DNA from: Rhizobium sp. L51/94
Lineage (GTDB): Bacteria; Pseudomonadota; Alphaproteobacteria; Rhizobiales; Rhizobiaceae
Direction of reading: 5' to 3'
Assembly (NCBI RefSeq): GCF_019355555.1
Contig: NZ_CP072143.1
Span: 186,001 to 250,000 of the forward strand
DNA: 64,000 bases
Of the stretch, positions 8,772 to 16,913 are shown piece by piece. The position numbers and the translations under genes were made by a program. Within the stretch, counting starts at the first letter, position 1; every line of letters starts with the position of its first letter. A model generated the notes under the pieces. The model had not been told where the DNA came from, made no database searches, and worked only from the letters and a program-made list of their open reading frames with translations.

Positions 8772-10151
8772 ATGACCCCATGGTTGAATGCCGCACTCGC
8801 CTATGTCGAGCGCTGGATGGAGTATCAGATGGCGGCAACCGAGCTTCCGGGATGCCAGCTTGCAGTGGCCAAGGATGGCGTGCTGGTGCTCGAGCGGGCC
8901 TTCGGCGTCGCAAACCTTGCAACCGGTACGCCGCTTACAGCGGCGCACCGGTTCCGCGTCGCGTCCCATTCGAAGACTTTTACCGCCGCTGGCATCATGA
9001 AACTGCATGAGGAACGCCGGCTGCATCTCGACGATCTGGTCGGCACCTATGTGCCGGGCCTGCACCAAAGCGTCGCGGACGTCACCATTGGCCAGCTTCT
9101 CAGCCATGCTTCGGGTCTGATGCGGGACGGAACAGAGGCTCCGCACTGGCAGGTTCGCCAGCCGTTCTTCGATGCGGAAGAACTCGGCATGCAGCTGGCG
9201 CATCCCCTCGCAATCGACGCCAATACGCGGTTCAAATATTCCAACCTGGGCTTCGGGCTCCTCGGATCGGTGATCGAGGCGATCACCGGGGAGACTTATA
9301 TAGACTGGATCGCCCGTGAGATCGTCGTGCGGAGCGGTCTTGAGCAGACCGTGCCGGACATGCCGCTGGCAGAGGGCGTTCCCGTTTCGAGCGGTCACAG
9401 CGGCCGCGTGCCGTTCGGACGCGGCAGCATCCGGGGCGACAATCCGACGTTCGCTCTGGCGGCGGCCACCGGCTTTGTCAGCACTGCTGGCGATCTCTCC
9501 CGGTTCTTTGCCAGCCTCGATCCGGAGGCCGAGACAAGCGTGCTTTCGGTGGCCAGCCGGCGCGAAATGACACGGCATCACTGGCGTGTTCCGCAACAGG
9601 CGGATGCCAGCCATTACGGTCTCGGCACGATCTCGATGGACATCAAGGGCCATGCGCTGTTCGGCCATGCTGGCGCCTTTCCCGGCTTCATCAGCCGGAC
9701 CTCGGTGGTGCCGGAATGGGGTCTGAGCCTGTCCATCGTTACCAATGCGGTCGACGGGCCGGCAAATGAGTGGGTGGAAGGGATCGTCTCTATCTTCGAT
9801 ACCTTTGCAAGTTATGGGGCGCCTAACCCGACGAATGCCGACTGGGCAGGACGCTGGTGGACCCTCTGGGGGGCAGTCGATCTTGTGCCGATGGGCGACA
9901 ACGTCCTCCTTGCAGATCCCGCTGCTTTGCAGCCGTTCAACGATGCGACCATGCTTGCCATCGATACGCCGGACAGCGGACGGATTGTAGAAGCAAGCGG
10001 TTTCGCAAGCCATGGCGAAGGCATCAGGCGCACCCTGGCAGCCGACGGAAGCGTTCAACGCCTGTATCTTGGCAGCAGCGAACTGGTCAAGGAACCCGCC
10101 GATTTGGCAATCGAACGGCAGCCGCCACGCCAGGCCCCTGCCCCCCAATAG
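8772..10151 (+). CDS. Serine beta-lactamase-like hydrolase/peptidase
   Basis: Class C beta-lactamase/D-aminopeptidase-like serine hydrolase, 459 residues. The S-x-x-K nucleophile motif appears as A-S-H-S-K-T, the second motif as Y-S-N, and the third as H-A-G-A-F-P-G. These are the three active-site elements of the penicillin-binding-protein-like fold. No signal peptide is evident, so it probably acts in the cytoplasm on imported substrates. The ATG at 8772 is preferred because GGAGG (8760-8764) precedes it; an ATG at 8739 overlapping the transporter stop is also in frame. Its place between a peptide importer and an M20 hydrolase suggests cleavage of peptides or D-amino-acid amides; this is inference. 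Confidence 0.85.
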   Translation: MTPWLNAALAYVERWMEYQMAATELPGCQLAVAKDGVLVLERAFGVANLATGTPLTAAHRFRVASHSKTFTAAGIMKLHEERRLHLDDLVGTYVPGLHQSVADVTIGQLLSHASGLMRDGTEAPHWQVRQPFFDAEELGMQLAHPLAIDANTRFKYSNLGFGLLGSVIEAITGETYIDWIAREIVVRSGLEQTVPDMPLAEGVPVSSGHSGRVPFGRGSIRGDNPTFALAAATGFVSTAGDLSRFFASLDPEAETSVLSVASRREMTRHHWRVPQQADASHYGLGTISMDIKGHALFGHAGAFPGFISRTSVVPEWGLSLSIVTNAVDGPANEWVEGIVSIFDTFASYGAPNPTNADWAGRWWTLWGAVDLVPMGDNVLLADPAALQPFNDATMLAIDTPDSGRIVEASGFASHGEGIRRTLAADGSVQRLYLGSSELVKEPADLAIERQPPRQAPAPQ

Positions 10152-10209
10152 ACGTGCCGTCACATCACTCTGCCATTGCCGTCATCCCTCTTAGAAAGTG
10201 TCATCCGAT

Positions 10210-11379
10210 ATGCCTGCCATGGAAAGCATTGCGGCGCGAGCCGACGAACTCACCGCCATCCGACGCGATCTTCACCAGCACCCCGAAATTGGCTTCGAAG
10301 AGGTCCGAACGTCGGGGATCGTTGCGGAACAGCTCGAAAGCTACGGTATTGAGGTCCATCGGGGCATCGGCAAAACCGGGGTGGTGGGGATCGTCAGGGG
10401 GCTCAAGGGCGAAGGCAGGACGATCGGTCTGCGTGCCGACATGGATGCGCTGCCCATGGAGGAGCGTACCAACCTTGCCTATGCCTCCAGGAACGCCGGT
10501 CGTTTCCATGGCTGCGGCCATGACGGCCATACCACCATGCTCCTGGGAGCTGCCCGCTACCTCGCAGAGACCCGCGCTTTCGCCGGCACGGCGGTGCTGA
10601 TCTTTCAGCCAGGCGAAGAGGGCTGCGGCGGCGCGCGCGCCATGCTTGCCGACGGACTATTCAGACGCTTCCCATGCGCCGAGATCTACGCTCTTCACAA
10701 TTCTCCGCAGGACGATCCCTACCGCATCGGAATCAAGCCCGGCCCGGCAATGGCCGGTGCCGATTTCTTCGACATCCGCGTGCGCGGGCGGGGAAGCCAC
10801 GGCGCCCACCCTGAAACCTCGCGCGACCCCATCATTGTCGCAACTGCACTCGTCCAAGCGCTGCAATCGATTGTCAGCCGTAATGTGAGCCCCCTAAAGC
10901 AGGCGGTTCTTTCCGTCACTCAGGTTCACTCGGGCAGTGCCTATAACGTGGTGCCGGAGGATGCCGTGATCTCGGGGACAGTGCGCTTTCTGGACCGTGA
11001 CGTGAACGATCTCATGCGCAAGCGCATACGAGAGATTTCGACCGGCATTGCTCTGTCCTTCGGCGTCGAAATCGATGTGGACATCCGCAATGTCTTCGAT
11101 GTTCTGATGAACACCGAAGATCTGGTCGAAGGATTTATGGCAGCGGCACGCGACATCGTCGGCGACGACCAGGTCTATCTGAAAACGGCCCCTGTGATGG
11201 GGAGCGAGGACTTCGCAGATATGCTGCATGTGTGCCCTGGGGTGTACTGCACCATCGGGCATGCCGGCACGGTGCCGGTTCACAATCCGGCGTTCATCCT
11301 GGACGACGGCATCCTGCCGGTCGGTGCAAGCCTGCTGGCACGCATCGTCGAGCGGCGGCTGCGATCAGCAGCCACCTGA
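10210..11379 (+). CDS. M20-family amidohydrolase (hippurate hydrolase/aminoacylase type)
   Basis: Metallo-amidohydrolase of the M20D group, which hydrolyses N-acyl amino acids or small peptides. It starts R-R-D-L-H-Q-H-P-E-I-G-F-E-E, contains the metal-binding C-G-H-D-G-H-T block, the G-E-E-G acid pair, the A-L-H-N ligand, the dimerisation-domain motif G-R-G-S-H-G-A-H-P and a final M-G-S-E-D-F metal-ligand segment. The length of 389 residues is typical. The start is uncertain: ATG at 10210, or GTG at 10198. It is the last gene of the peptide operon and would release free amino acids in the cytoplasm from what the importer brings in. Confidence 0.88.
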   Translation: MPAMESIAARADELTAIRRDLHQHPEIGFEEVRTSGIVAEQLESYGIEVHRGIGKTGVVGIVRGLKGEGRTIGLRADMDALPMEERTNLAYASRNAGRFHGCGHDGHTTMLLGAARYLAETRAFAGTAVLIFQPGEEGCGGARAMLADGLFRRFPCAEIYALHNSPQDDPYRIGIKPGPAMAGADFFDIRVRGRGSHGAHPETSRDPIIVATALVQALQSIVSRNVSPLKQAVLSVTQVHSGSAYNVVPEDAVISGTVRFLDRDVNDLMRKRIREISTGIALSFGVEIDVDIRNVFDVLMNTEDLVEGFMAAARDIVGDDQVYLKTAPVMGSEDFADMLHVCPGVYCTIGHAGTVPVHNPAFILDDGILPVGASLLARIVERRLRSAAT

Positions 11380-11610
11380 ACGGACTTTTAGAAGGCACAA
11401 AGGCCGCGGTCCGCCCTGAAGCACGGCTGGGTGTGCGGCTAGTGCTTTTGCCAATTTGATTGAACGTACAGCATCTCGAGGTCTTGCCTTCACTTGGCCG
11501 TGGGGCTCTGGGCCCAAATTTGGTAAGCATTTTGCCAATGATATCTAGAAGGCATCGGGTGGCATGCCTTCACTCTAGCAACCCAAGACATAATCCAGAA
11601 TTTGCCCCAG

Positions 11611-11885
11611 GCAGTGTCCCCATTAACGGGGTTCATCTTATTGACGGTGTGTGATTCAATCTCGTTGAAAGGAGATTACCATGCGCCGTCACGAATTGAG
11701 CGACAAAGAATGGGCTATCATTGCACCTCTTTTGCCGAACAATAGCCGTGGAGTGGAACGTGTCGATGACCGACGGGTAATCAACGGCATCCTCTGGCGT
11801 TTCAGGACTGGTTCGTCTTAGCGAGATGTGCCGGAGCGTTATGGCCCGCGCACGACGCATTACAATCGGTTCTCCCGATGGCACA
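11611..11885 (+). pseudogene. Truncated IS5-family (IS427-group) copy
   Basis: A 5' fragment of an element closely related to the intact one at 1688-2526. It begins with the same GCAGTGTCCCCAT terminus and carries OrfA from the ATG at 11681. The reading frame is broken by TAG at 11819-11821, where the intact copy has a Trp codon in S-S-W-R-D-V-P. Similarity stops near 11885, after the C-G-G-T-T-C-T-C-C-C segment, where unrelated DNA begins. It is a dead relic that marks an old insertion or deletion boundary. Confidence 0.85.
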
Positions 11886-12010
11886 GGGATAAGATTAGCG
11901 AGTTCGCCTTCGATTCGCCATGGATTTCGACCAACGATCCGGGGATGCTGAACACCTCTCTTTCGAAGGCGTTCCACCATGATCACCGGCATCCTATCCG
12001 GCCTCGCCAC

Positions 12011-12536
12011 GGCTCTGTCGCAAATTTTTGCAAAGTCTGCACAAAGAGCTATAGCTGGACACAGCTATTCAGCGAGCGCAGCGAATTGTTGACATGCGGA
12101 TTGGCCACAGGTTGGAAATTGCCGCTCGCGGATCATGTGAGCCACCTCAATGCCATCCAATGTCGCTGAAGCCGACTCGAAGGATTTGAAGCCTTTCCTG
12201 GACAGGGTCAGCATTTTGATAAACCGGTGATCTTGCTCGATCATGTTATTGAGATATTTGACTTGGCAAATCTCGATCAGCCAAAACCATCCATGCTGTA
12301 GCAGCAGCCAGTTGATGTTTTGCAATCCGGCAAGGTTCGCGCCGCTCTTGTCGAAGACGACCTTTTCGGGCCAACCGTTGTTGTCGATCGTGCGAGCGAA
12401 GAAGGCGCTGGCTGCAGCCTCATCACGATGCTCGGACAGCATGAAATCAAGGGTTTTACCGAATTTATCGACAGCGTGCTAGAAATAGGTCCACTTGCCT
12501 TTGACCTGAATATCGGTCTCGTCCATCCGCCATGGG
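12011..12536 (-). pseudogene. IS6-family transposase remnant
   Basis: The left terminus GGCTCTGTCGCAAATTTTTG at 12011 resembles IS6-family ends. On the minus strand a transposase C-terminus runs from W-R-M-D-E-T (about 12530) through F-M-L-S-E-H-R-D-E-A-A-A, V-V-F-D-K-S-G-A-N (second catalytic Asp) and I-E-Q-D-H-R-F-I-K (final Glu) to the stop at 12065. The frame contains a TAG in Y-F-stop-H-A-V-D (near 12480), and the N-terminal DNA-binding part is missing. The break at about 12536 joins directly to the peptide-locus remnant, so a deletion removed the right end of this element together with neighbouring DNA. Confidence 0.85.
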
Positions 12537-12591
12537 CGGCAGTGGTCCGATCCAGGAAATCGAAGGCACCGGCGGCACGAAGTACGGCTAA
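12532..12591 (+). pseudogene. Possible lasso-peptide precursor remnant (C-terminal core)
   Basis: A short frame reads M-G-G-S-G-P-I-Q-E-I-E-G-T-G-G-T-K-Y-G and ends at TAA 12589-12591. A Gly start with Glu at position 8 (or 7, 9 depending on which Gly is first) fits the macrolactam ring of lasso peptides, and a Gly/Thr-rich tail is common. A perfect hairpin follows, then a gene fragment resembling a PqqD-like leader-recognition domain, an arrangement seen in RiPP loci. The leader-coding part is gone because the frame runs into the antisense of the IS6 remnant, so the first few residues may not be original. The identification is tentative. Confidence 0.35.
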
Positions 12592-12600
12592 GTGGAGGTC

Positions 12601-12624
12601 GGGAGCGGCCGCCAGGCCGCTCCC
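12601..12624 (+). terminator. Perfect 10-bp hairpin after the putative precursor
   Basis: GGGAGCGGCC and GGCCGCTCCC form a perfect 10-bp stem around the loop GCCA, ten bases after the TAA of the possible precursor. No strong T-run follows (GTATTTACTT). Such stem-loops between precursor and maturation genes in lasso loci are thought to stabilise precursor mRNA or attenuate read-through. Confidence 0.7.
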
Positions 12625-12634
12625 GTATTTACTT

Positions 12635-12830
12635 ATGGTTTACTCGGTAAAAAAAGAACCTGCGTTTGGCATCCTGTAACGATGATATCGTGATCTTGGA
12701 TTTGCTGACGGATCAGTTTCATATCTTGAATGATCTACCGGCAGAGCGGCTGAATGTGGCACTTAGGGGAGAAGACGTCACCCTCGCTGAGGCGCTTGAG
12801 GACAGGGACCTTATTGAGCAATCTGAGGTC
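12635..12830 (+). pseudogene. Fragment resembling a PqqD-like RiPP recognition element protein
   Basis: Starting at ATG 12635 the frame reads M-V-Y-S-V-K-K-E-P-A-F-G and stops at TAA 12677. In the +1 frame the sequence continues A-S-C-N-D-D-I-V-I-L-D-L-L-T-D-Q-F-H-I-L-N-D-L to about 12830. Joined by one frameshift, this looks like the small PqqD-like B1 protein of lasso or other RiPP clusters, whose strand pattern D-D-x-V-x-L-D-L-x-x-x-x-x-x-L-N grips the precursor leader. The 3' end is replaced by an IS1182 remnant. I recognise the pattern, not a specific homologue, so this is moderately supported. Confidence 0.45.
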
Positions 12831-12870
12831 TATACGCCAAACGAAGCGCACAGAACGAACGGTTTCTTTG

Positions 12871-13723
12871 AACACGCGAGCCAAAAATCTTGCGGAGAAG
12901 ATTGCTGCGATCAAAGGCAAACGTGATCGCCACAAGGCCCTGCTTGATGAGCTGGATCGCACCGGCGAAGACCAGATATCGCTCACCGATCCGGATAGCC
13001 GCGCTATGGCGCGCATGACCAAGGTCGGTGTCGGTTACAACATCCAGCTTGCCTTCGACGTGAAGCACAAGCTGATCGCCGAACAGGAGGTCAGCAGCCA
13101 GGTCGTCGACATAGGACTGCTGACACAGACGACGCAGGCGGCGATGGACACGCTCGGCGTCGGGCAGATCGAGGTGGTTGCCGATCGCGGCTACTTCAAG
13201 GTCGAGGACATCGAGGCCTGCGAGAAGGCAGGCATCACCGCCTATGTCCCCAAGCCATTGCGAGGAGCCGCTGTCCGCGAGGGTTTCTTCTCCAAGGATG
13301 AGTTCCGCTGCCGGGAAGGATGTCTATGTCTGCCCGGCGGGACAGCATCTTTCTCCACGCTATGAGAAAAAGACGCGCGACCTGAAGCTTGTCGAATACT
13401 GCAACCGTGATGCCTGCCGGTCCTGCGGGTTGAAACCTCACTGTACATATGGGTACCGAAGGGTTGGGCGTGTCGAGAACGAGGCGGTGCTAGACCGGAT
13501 GGCAGCGCGCTTTGCCGCCAGACCAGAAGTCCTGGACCAGCGACGCGAAAGCGTTGAGCACCCGTTCGGGACCATAAAACAACGGATGTATCAGGGTGCT
13601 TTCCTGATGCGGCGGCTGGAAAATGTGCGCGGCGAGTTCAGCTTGACGGCACTCGCCTACAACATTCGAAGAGCCATCACCCTCGTCGGCGTCACCTGCC
13701 TGATAGCCGCTATCAGGGCTTGA
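12871..13723 (+). pseudogene. IS1182-family transposase remnant
   Basis: Internal and C-terminal part of an IS1182-family transposase. It reads N-L-A-E-K-I-A-A-I-K-G-K, then S-L-T-D-P-D-S-R-A-M, V-A-D-R-G-Y-F and, in another frame, V-Y-V-C-P-A-G-Q, C-R-S-C-G-L-K-P-H-C (zinc-finger-like) and R-R-E-S-V-E-H-P-F-G-T-I-K. A frameshift near 13310 separates the two parts, and the N-terminal region is absent. It is not functional. The left junction at about 12870 cuts into the PqqD-like fragment. Confidence 0.88.
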
Positions 13724-14080
13724 GGGGAAGCTCAGCAACCCGAAAGCAGTATCTTTTCCCTTAAAGAGCCGGTCTGATCCCGTCAGAAACGGAATATCAA
13801 ACGAGCAGGAGCCGACGCACCAAAGTTTCCATAGCAACGACCGCGCAAGCGCTAAAACTCATCGCATCACGAGTTTTGACACGGTCTGAGGGAGTTTTGC
13901 GGCAGTCGCAAAGTCCGTTGTCGGCGCGCATTCCGGTCAATCCTGTCAGTACCGGAGCAATACTCCCCAATAGGAGGTGCGGCATTGACAAATCCGAAAG
14001 ATTCCACTGATCCTGGTAGATAATTTATCACTAAAAGAAATTGATTCCGCATTAATCGAGCTGACTTACACGCTCTGGGC
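13724..14080. other. Intergenic DNA, no recognisable gene
   Basis: About 350 bases between the IS1182 remnant and a nucleotidyltransferase fragment. The first part may be the tail of the IS1182 element; the end (about 14000-14070) is AT-richer. Short open frames here have no recognisable motif. Confidence 0.6.
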
Positions 14081-14277
14081 GGCGCGGCGGCTGATCTCAT
14101 GTGCTTGCTCGACTTCCTGCTGCTGGATCCCGTGCGCTCGATCCTACTCCACAATAGCGGAGTTCCCGCGCATCGTTCCCGATGCGCTACGCCGTCCACA
14201 AGTTGATTGTCGCCACGCCGCGTCAAAACGACGACAACGGGATACAGAAGAGCGAGAAGGACATCCGGCAAGCCTAA
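14081..14277 (+). pseudogene. Nucleotidyltransferase-like C-terminal fragment
   Basis: One frame reads L-L-D-F-L-L-L-D-P-V-R-S-I-L-L-H-N-S-G-V-P to about 14165. After a frame change it continues R-Y-A-V-H-K-L-I-V-A-T-P-R-Q-N and S-E-K-D-I-R-Q-A, stopping at TAA 14275-14277. The R-Y-A-x-H-K-L-I-V-A segment is typical of a conserved rhizobial nucleotidyltransferase-domain protein often carried on plasmids. Only this C-terminal piece remains and it is frameshifted. The antisense open frame over the same bases is a shadow. Confidence 0.5.
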
Positions 14278-14282
14278 TTCGC

Positions 14283-15062
14283 TCAGTAATATTCGCCGTG
14301 ACGATAGTTCCAGCTTTCGAACTGCGATGCGAGGTTAGACATGATCCGATCAACATCCAAGCCCTTGCGGATCAGTGTGGGAGCAGGCTGCACAGAGCGT
14401 TGTCCCCGCTGTTCAGGGACAAGCTTTCCGTCCGGATCGACCATGGATATCATAACGCCTTGTTCATAGCGTGTGCCGGGTGCTTTTTCAGGTTGGATCG
14501 AGGCGACATAATCATTGGCCGAAATTATAAGATCGGCCTCATTATAAATCCGCTCGCCTATCCCTTCAACAAGCCCTCTGTTGCCCTGGCCGGACGGATT
14601 TGCCGAGCTTGCAAAGGTCAGCTTGCCATGTCTTTCCCATAGAGCCTTTGCAATGAGTTCAGACGGAGTGCCAAACTTTATGACGAAGCAGCTTGTCTGT
14701 CGGGTGTCCATGGCCAAATTCGCTGTCTCCTCGTCCGGGAGATATCTCGTCGCGTCCTTTTTCCACGGGAGGATGCAGCCAAGAAGGATATTGTCATCCC
14801 AATGACGGCAATAGAACGCATCGATTTCATCCGTCATCGCGGCCAGATTTCGAAGTTGTTCAATTGAACTGCACAGGACGACACCAGGCTTGTTCAAGCT
14901 GCGCTGTTTTGCGGAAAACTTTCGTTTCAGACCCTGACCGTCGCTCGTCATCAGGATGTAGCCTACCTTTGTCGGACTCACGATCATGCCGCCTCCGACA
15001 GCTAGGAGTTTGACAGCTTCGTCTTGAATTGCGCCATTCCAGGCAATGGTCTTGTCGGCCAT
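14283..15062 (-). CDS. Sua5/YciO/YrdC/YwlC-family protein
   Basis: 259-residue protein with a YrdC-like fold. The N-terminal S-P-T-K-V-G-Y-I-L stretch is followed by K-R-K and N-K-P-G-V-V-L, which correspond to the family's nucleotide-binding K-x-R and K-R-P-x regions. F-A-S-S-A-N-P-S-G later on matches the S-x-A-N-x-S-G motif. True Sua5 enzymes make threonylcarbamoyl-AMP for tRNA t6A; plasmid-borne relatives of this sort are poorly characterised and may act in other carbamoyl-adenylation reactions. It stands alone, five bases from the nucleotidyltransferase fragment on the opposite strand. No damage is visible. Confidence 0.75.
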   Translation of the reverse strand: MADKTIAWNGAIQDEAVKLLAVGGGMIVSPTKVGYILMTSDGQGLKRKFSAKQRSLNKPGVVLCSSIEQLRNLAAMTDEIDAFYCRHWDDNILLGCILPWKKDATRYLPDEETANLAMDTRQTSCFVIKFGTPSELIAKALWERHGKLTFASSANPSGQGNRGLVEGIGERIYNEADLIISANDYVASIQPEKAPGTRYEQGVMISMVDPDGKLVPEQRGQRSVQPAPTLIRKGLDVDRIMSNLASQFESWNYRHGEYY

Positions 15063-15327
15063 AGAGTATCTCTTTCGTCTAAGGAACCTGATTTGCAGGC
15101 GTAGGTGAGACGCGTTTGCGACGGTGCAGGCACAGACATGTCAGATCTGCGTGTTGGGTTGGGTCTCGTTTTGTTAAGAAATGTTGCAGGACCTCGGCAG
15201 AAAAATTGGACTGCCTTAATTCGGGCGCCTGCGGCGTCCTGGGTTTAGCCGGCAATGAGCGCTCTTCCCGTTAGAGAATTATTTAATTGGGCCAGGCGCT
15301 CGGCAGCTTTGCGCCAAAAACCGTCAT

Positions 15328-15626
15328 TTAAGTGATCATCTTGCGAAGCTGGATACTCTCATGACCGTCACTATCGAAGGTGACAGGCGCGTACCCTAAC
15401 TTCAGATAAATCCTGATGCGGCGGGAAGTGCGTGGACCAGAAGCTCCTCGATTCTTGCGAGCTCTTCCATCCGCTCCATAAGCGCGGCGCCATGTCCCGT
15501 TCCTTGCCAACACCGACGAGGCAGCAATCGTCGGTGTTCAAGCCTTTCAACGTACCGTTGTTCGACCGCAATCCCAAGTTTTTGGCTGCCGATATGACTT
15601 GCCCCAGCGCGGCAGCGAAATGACAC
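15328..15626 (-). pseudogene. GNAT-family N-acetyltransferase remnant
   Basis: Pieces of an acetyltransferase C-terminus occur in different frames: Q-G-T-G-H-G-A-A-L-M-E-R-M-E-E-L-A-R (acetyl-CoA-binding motif A) and then Y-L-K-L-G-Y-A-P-V-T-F-D-S-D-G-H with R-K-M-I at the end. At least two frameshifts separate them and the N-terminal half is gone. It abuts the broken inositol monophosphatase gene, whose own downstream coding traces (A-A-K-N-L-G-L) overlap the upstream part of this segment, so the two genes were fused by deletion. Confidence 0.65.
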
Positions 15627-15669
15627 CGATTATGGGCTCAACTTTTTCGATAAAAGCCAGTGAGACGCC

Positions 15670-15966
15670 TCATAAAGGACGGCCATTCAGGAAATTGGTC
15701 GTGCCATCAATAGGGCCGATGATCCTGTGATTTCCTGTCGCATCCCCACAAAACTCTTCGCCGATTAACGGCTCTCCGGGGTAGTACTCTGCCAATAATT
15801 TGATTGCCAAAGTTTCGACCTGATGATCCGCCTCTGACACAAAGTCCCTTAGCCCTTTAAAGTCCACCGCCAAGTCCTTCCGTGCGCGGAAATAGCCAAG
15901 GGCCACCTCCGCGCAGGTTGCGACGATTCTCTCTGCATCCAGTAGCCGTCGTTCAAGGTCACTCAT
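15670..15966 (-). pseudogene. Inositol-monophosphatase-family protein, truncated
   Basis: The N-terminal 98 residues of an IMPase-like phosphatase: G-L-R-D-F-V-S-E-A-D, then I-G-E-E-F and G-P-I-D-G-T-T-N-F-L-N-G, the Mg2+-binding core (D-P-I-D-G-T in active enzymes; the first Asp is Gly here). The frame stops at 15670 after N-G-R-P-L. Further matching sequence (L-A-F-I-E-K-V-E-P-I-I-G-V-I) is visible downstream in another frame, so the gene is frameshifted and cut rather than naturally short. The ATG overlaps the stop of the isomerase gene (ATGA), showing it was the last member of the transporter operon. Confidence 0.8.
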
Positions 15967-16883
15967 TCTGTTACCATCCGCGAATTCGAGCGGCGGGCAT
16001 CGAGAACCATGTCATGCAACTGCACCGCGGCTTTCATCGCCTTTTCGTAGAAGGGGTACTCCTTGAGGCTGTAGCGATCGAATGGCGTCTCGAAGTTCAG
16101 CGGCAGCTCGTAAGGGGAATCCGCAATCAAACTCATCGTCTTCTGCCAATCGATCACTCCGTCGAACGGTAGCAGATGGTCATCTTTCGCACCTCGGTTG
16201 TCGTGCAAATGCGTGGCGATTAAGCGAGACCGAAAACGTTCGAGCAACGTGAAACCGTCGGGATCGATAACGCGGGAATGTCCAGAGTCATAACAAAGGC
16301 CCACGAAATCAGGTTCATATCGCGAAAACAGGTTCTCAAAGAAGTCAACGAACTGGTTAATGCCACCGCCGAAGATATTTTCTACAGCAATCGCAACGTT
16401 CTTTTCCAGGCAGTATGGCCGAACAGCGTCGAGGGATTCGAAAAAATAGCCGTAAAACTCCTCGTTCGCCCCGCGTCCGCTAGGATCAAACGCATCGATG
16501 TCAACATGAAGGACCATGTTCGGCGCGTTCATGGCGGCAGCAAGATCGACGCGGTTGATTAGCAGATCGATACCGGCTTCACGCTGCCATTTGTGCGCAG
16601 ACGCGATGTCCTTGCGTGTTTCCAGCGCCGCGGCGTAACTCCATTCGGTTCCTTTGTTGCGCCCGTTCGAAGCGTGAATGGTGTGCGTCTTCAGGCCTGC
16701 ATTCGCAACGATTTCGGTGATAAAGCGGATTTCGGACGGTGCATAGACATAAGATGATCCGGAGTCCGGGTTCCAGTTGATATGAGTGAAACCGGCATCC
16801 TTGATCAGACGGAGGCTGTTGCGAACGCCCTCGTCATACCAGCGGTCGCCGTGATCGGGATGCCACACGGTCATGCAATACAT
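15963..16883 (-). CDS. Sugar phosphate isomerase/epimerase-family TIM-barrel protein
   Basis: 306-residue protein of the xylose-isomerase-like/AP-endonuclease-2 fold. Diagnostic segments are M-V-L-H-V-D, I-A-V-E-N-I-F (metal-ligand Glu), V-G-L-C-Y-D-S-G-H-S (metal ligands Asp/His), A-T-H-L-H-D-N-R-G-A-K-D-D-H-L-L-P-F-D-G (His ligand and substrate loop) and L-N-F-E-T-P (final Glu). It lies about 30 bases downstream of the permease gene in the ABC operon and is coupled to the broken IMPase gene. It probably isomerises the imported sugar or polyol, perhaps with the phosphatase as the next step; the exact substrate cannot be read from sequence. Confidence 0.85.
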   Translation of the reverse strand: MYCMTVWHPDHGDRWYDEGVRNSLRLIKDAGFTHINWNPDSGSSYVYAPSEIRFITEIVANAGLKTHTIHASNGRNKGTEWSYAAALETRKDIASAHKWQREAGIDLLINRVDLAAAMNAPNMVLHVDIDAFDPSGRGANEEFYGYFFESLDAVRPYCLEKNVAIAVENIFGGGINQFVDFFENLFSRYEPDFVGLCYDSGHSRVIDPDGFTLLERFRSRLIATHLHDNRGAKDDHLLPFDGVIDWQKTMSLIADSPYELPLNFETPFDRYSLKEYPFYEKAMKAAVQLHDMVLDARRSNSRMVTE

Positions 16884-16913
16884 ATCTATTCTCCTTGAAA
16901 TCAGGCTTAAGGT

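Noticed and set aside
8721..10163. 480-residue open frame antisense to the serine hydrolase
   Set aside because: The sense strand has all three active-site motifs; the antisense frame has no recognisable motif or ribosome-binding site.
11633..12010. Minus-strand open frame of 125 residues covering the IS5 fragment and adjacent DNA
   Set aside because: Half of it is antisense to the IS5 remnant; the other half (11886-12010) has no recognised function, so it is not called as a gene.
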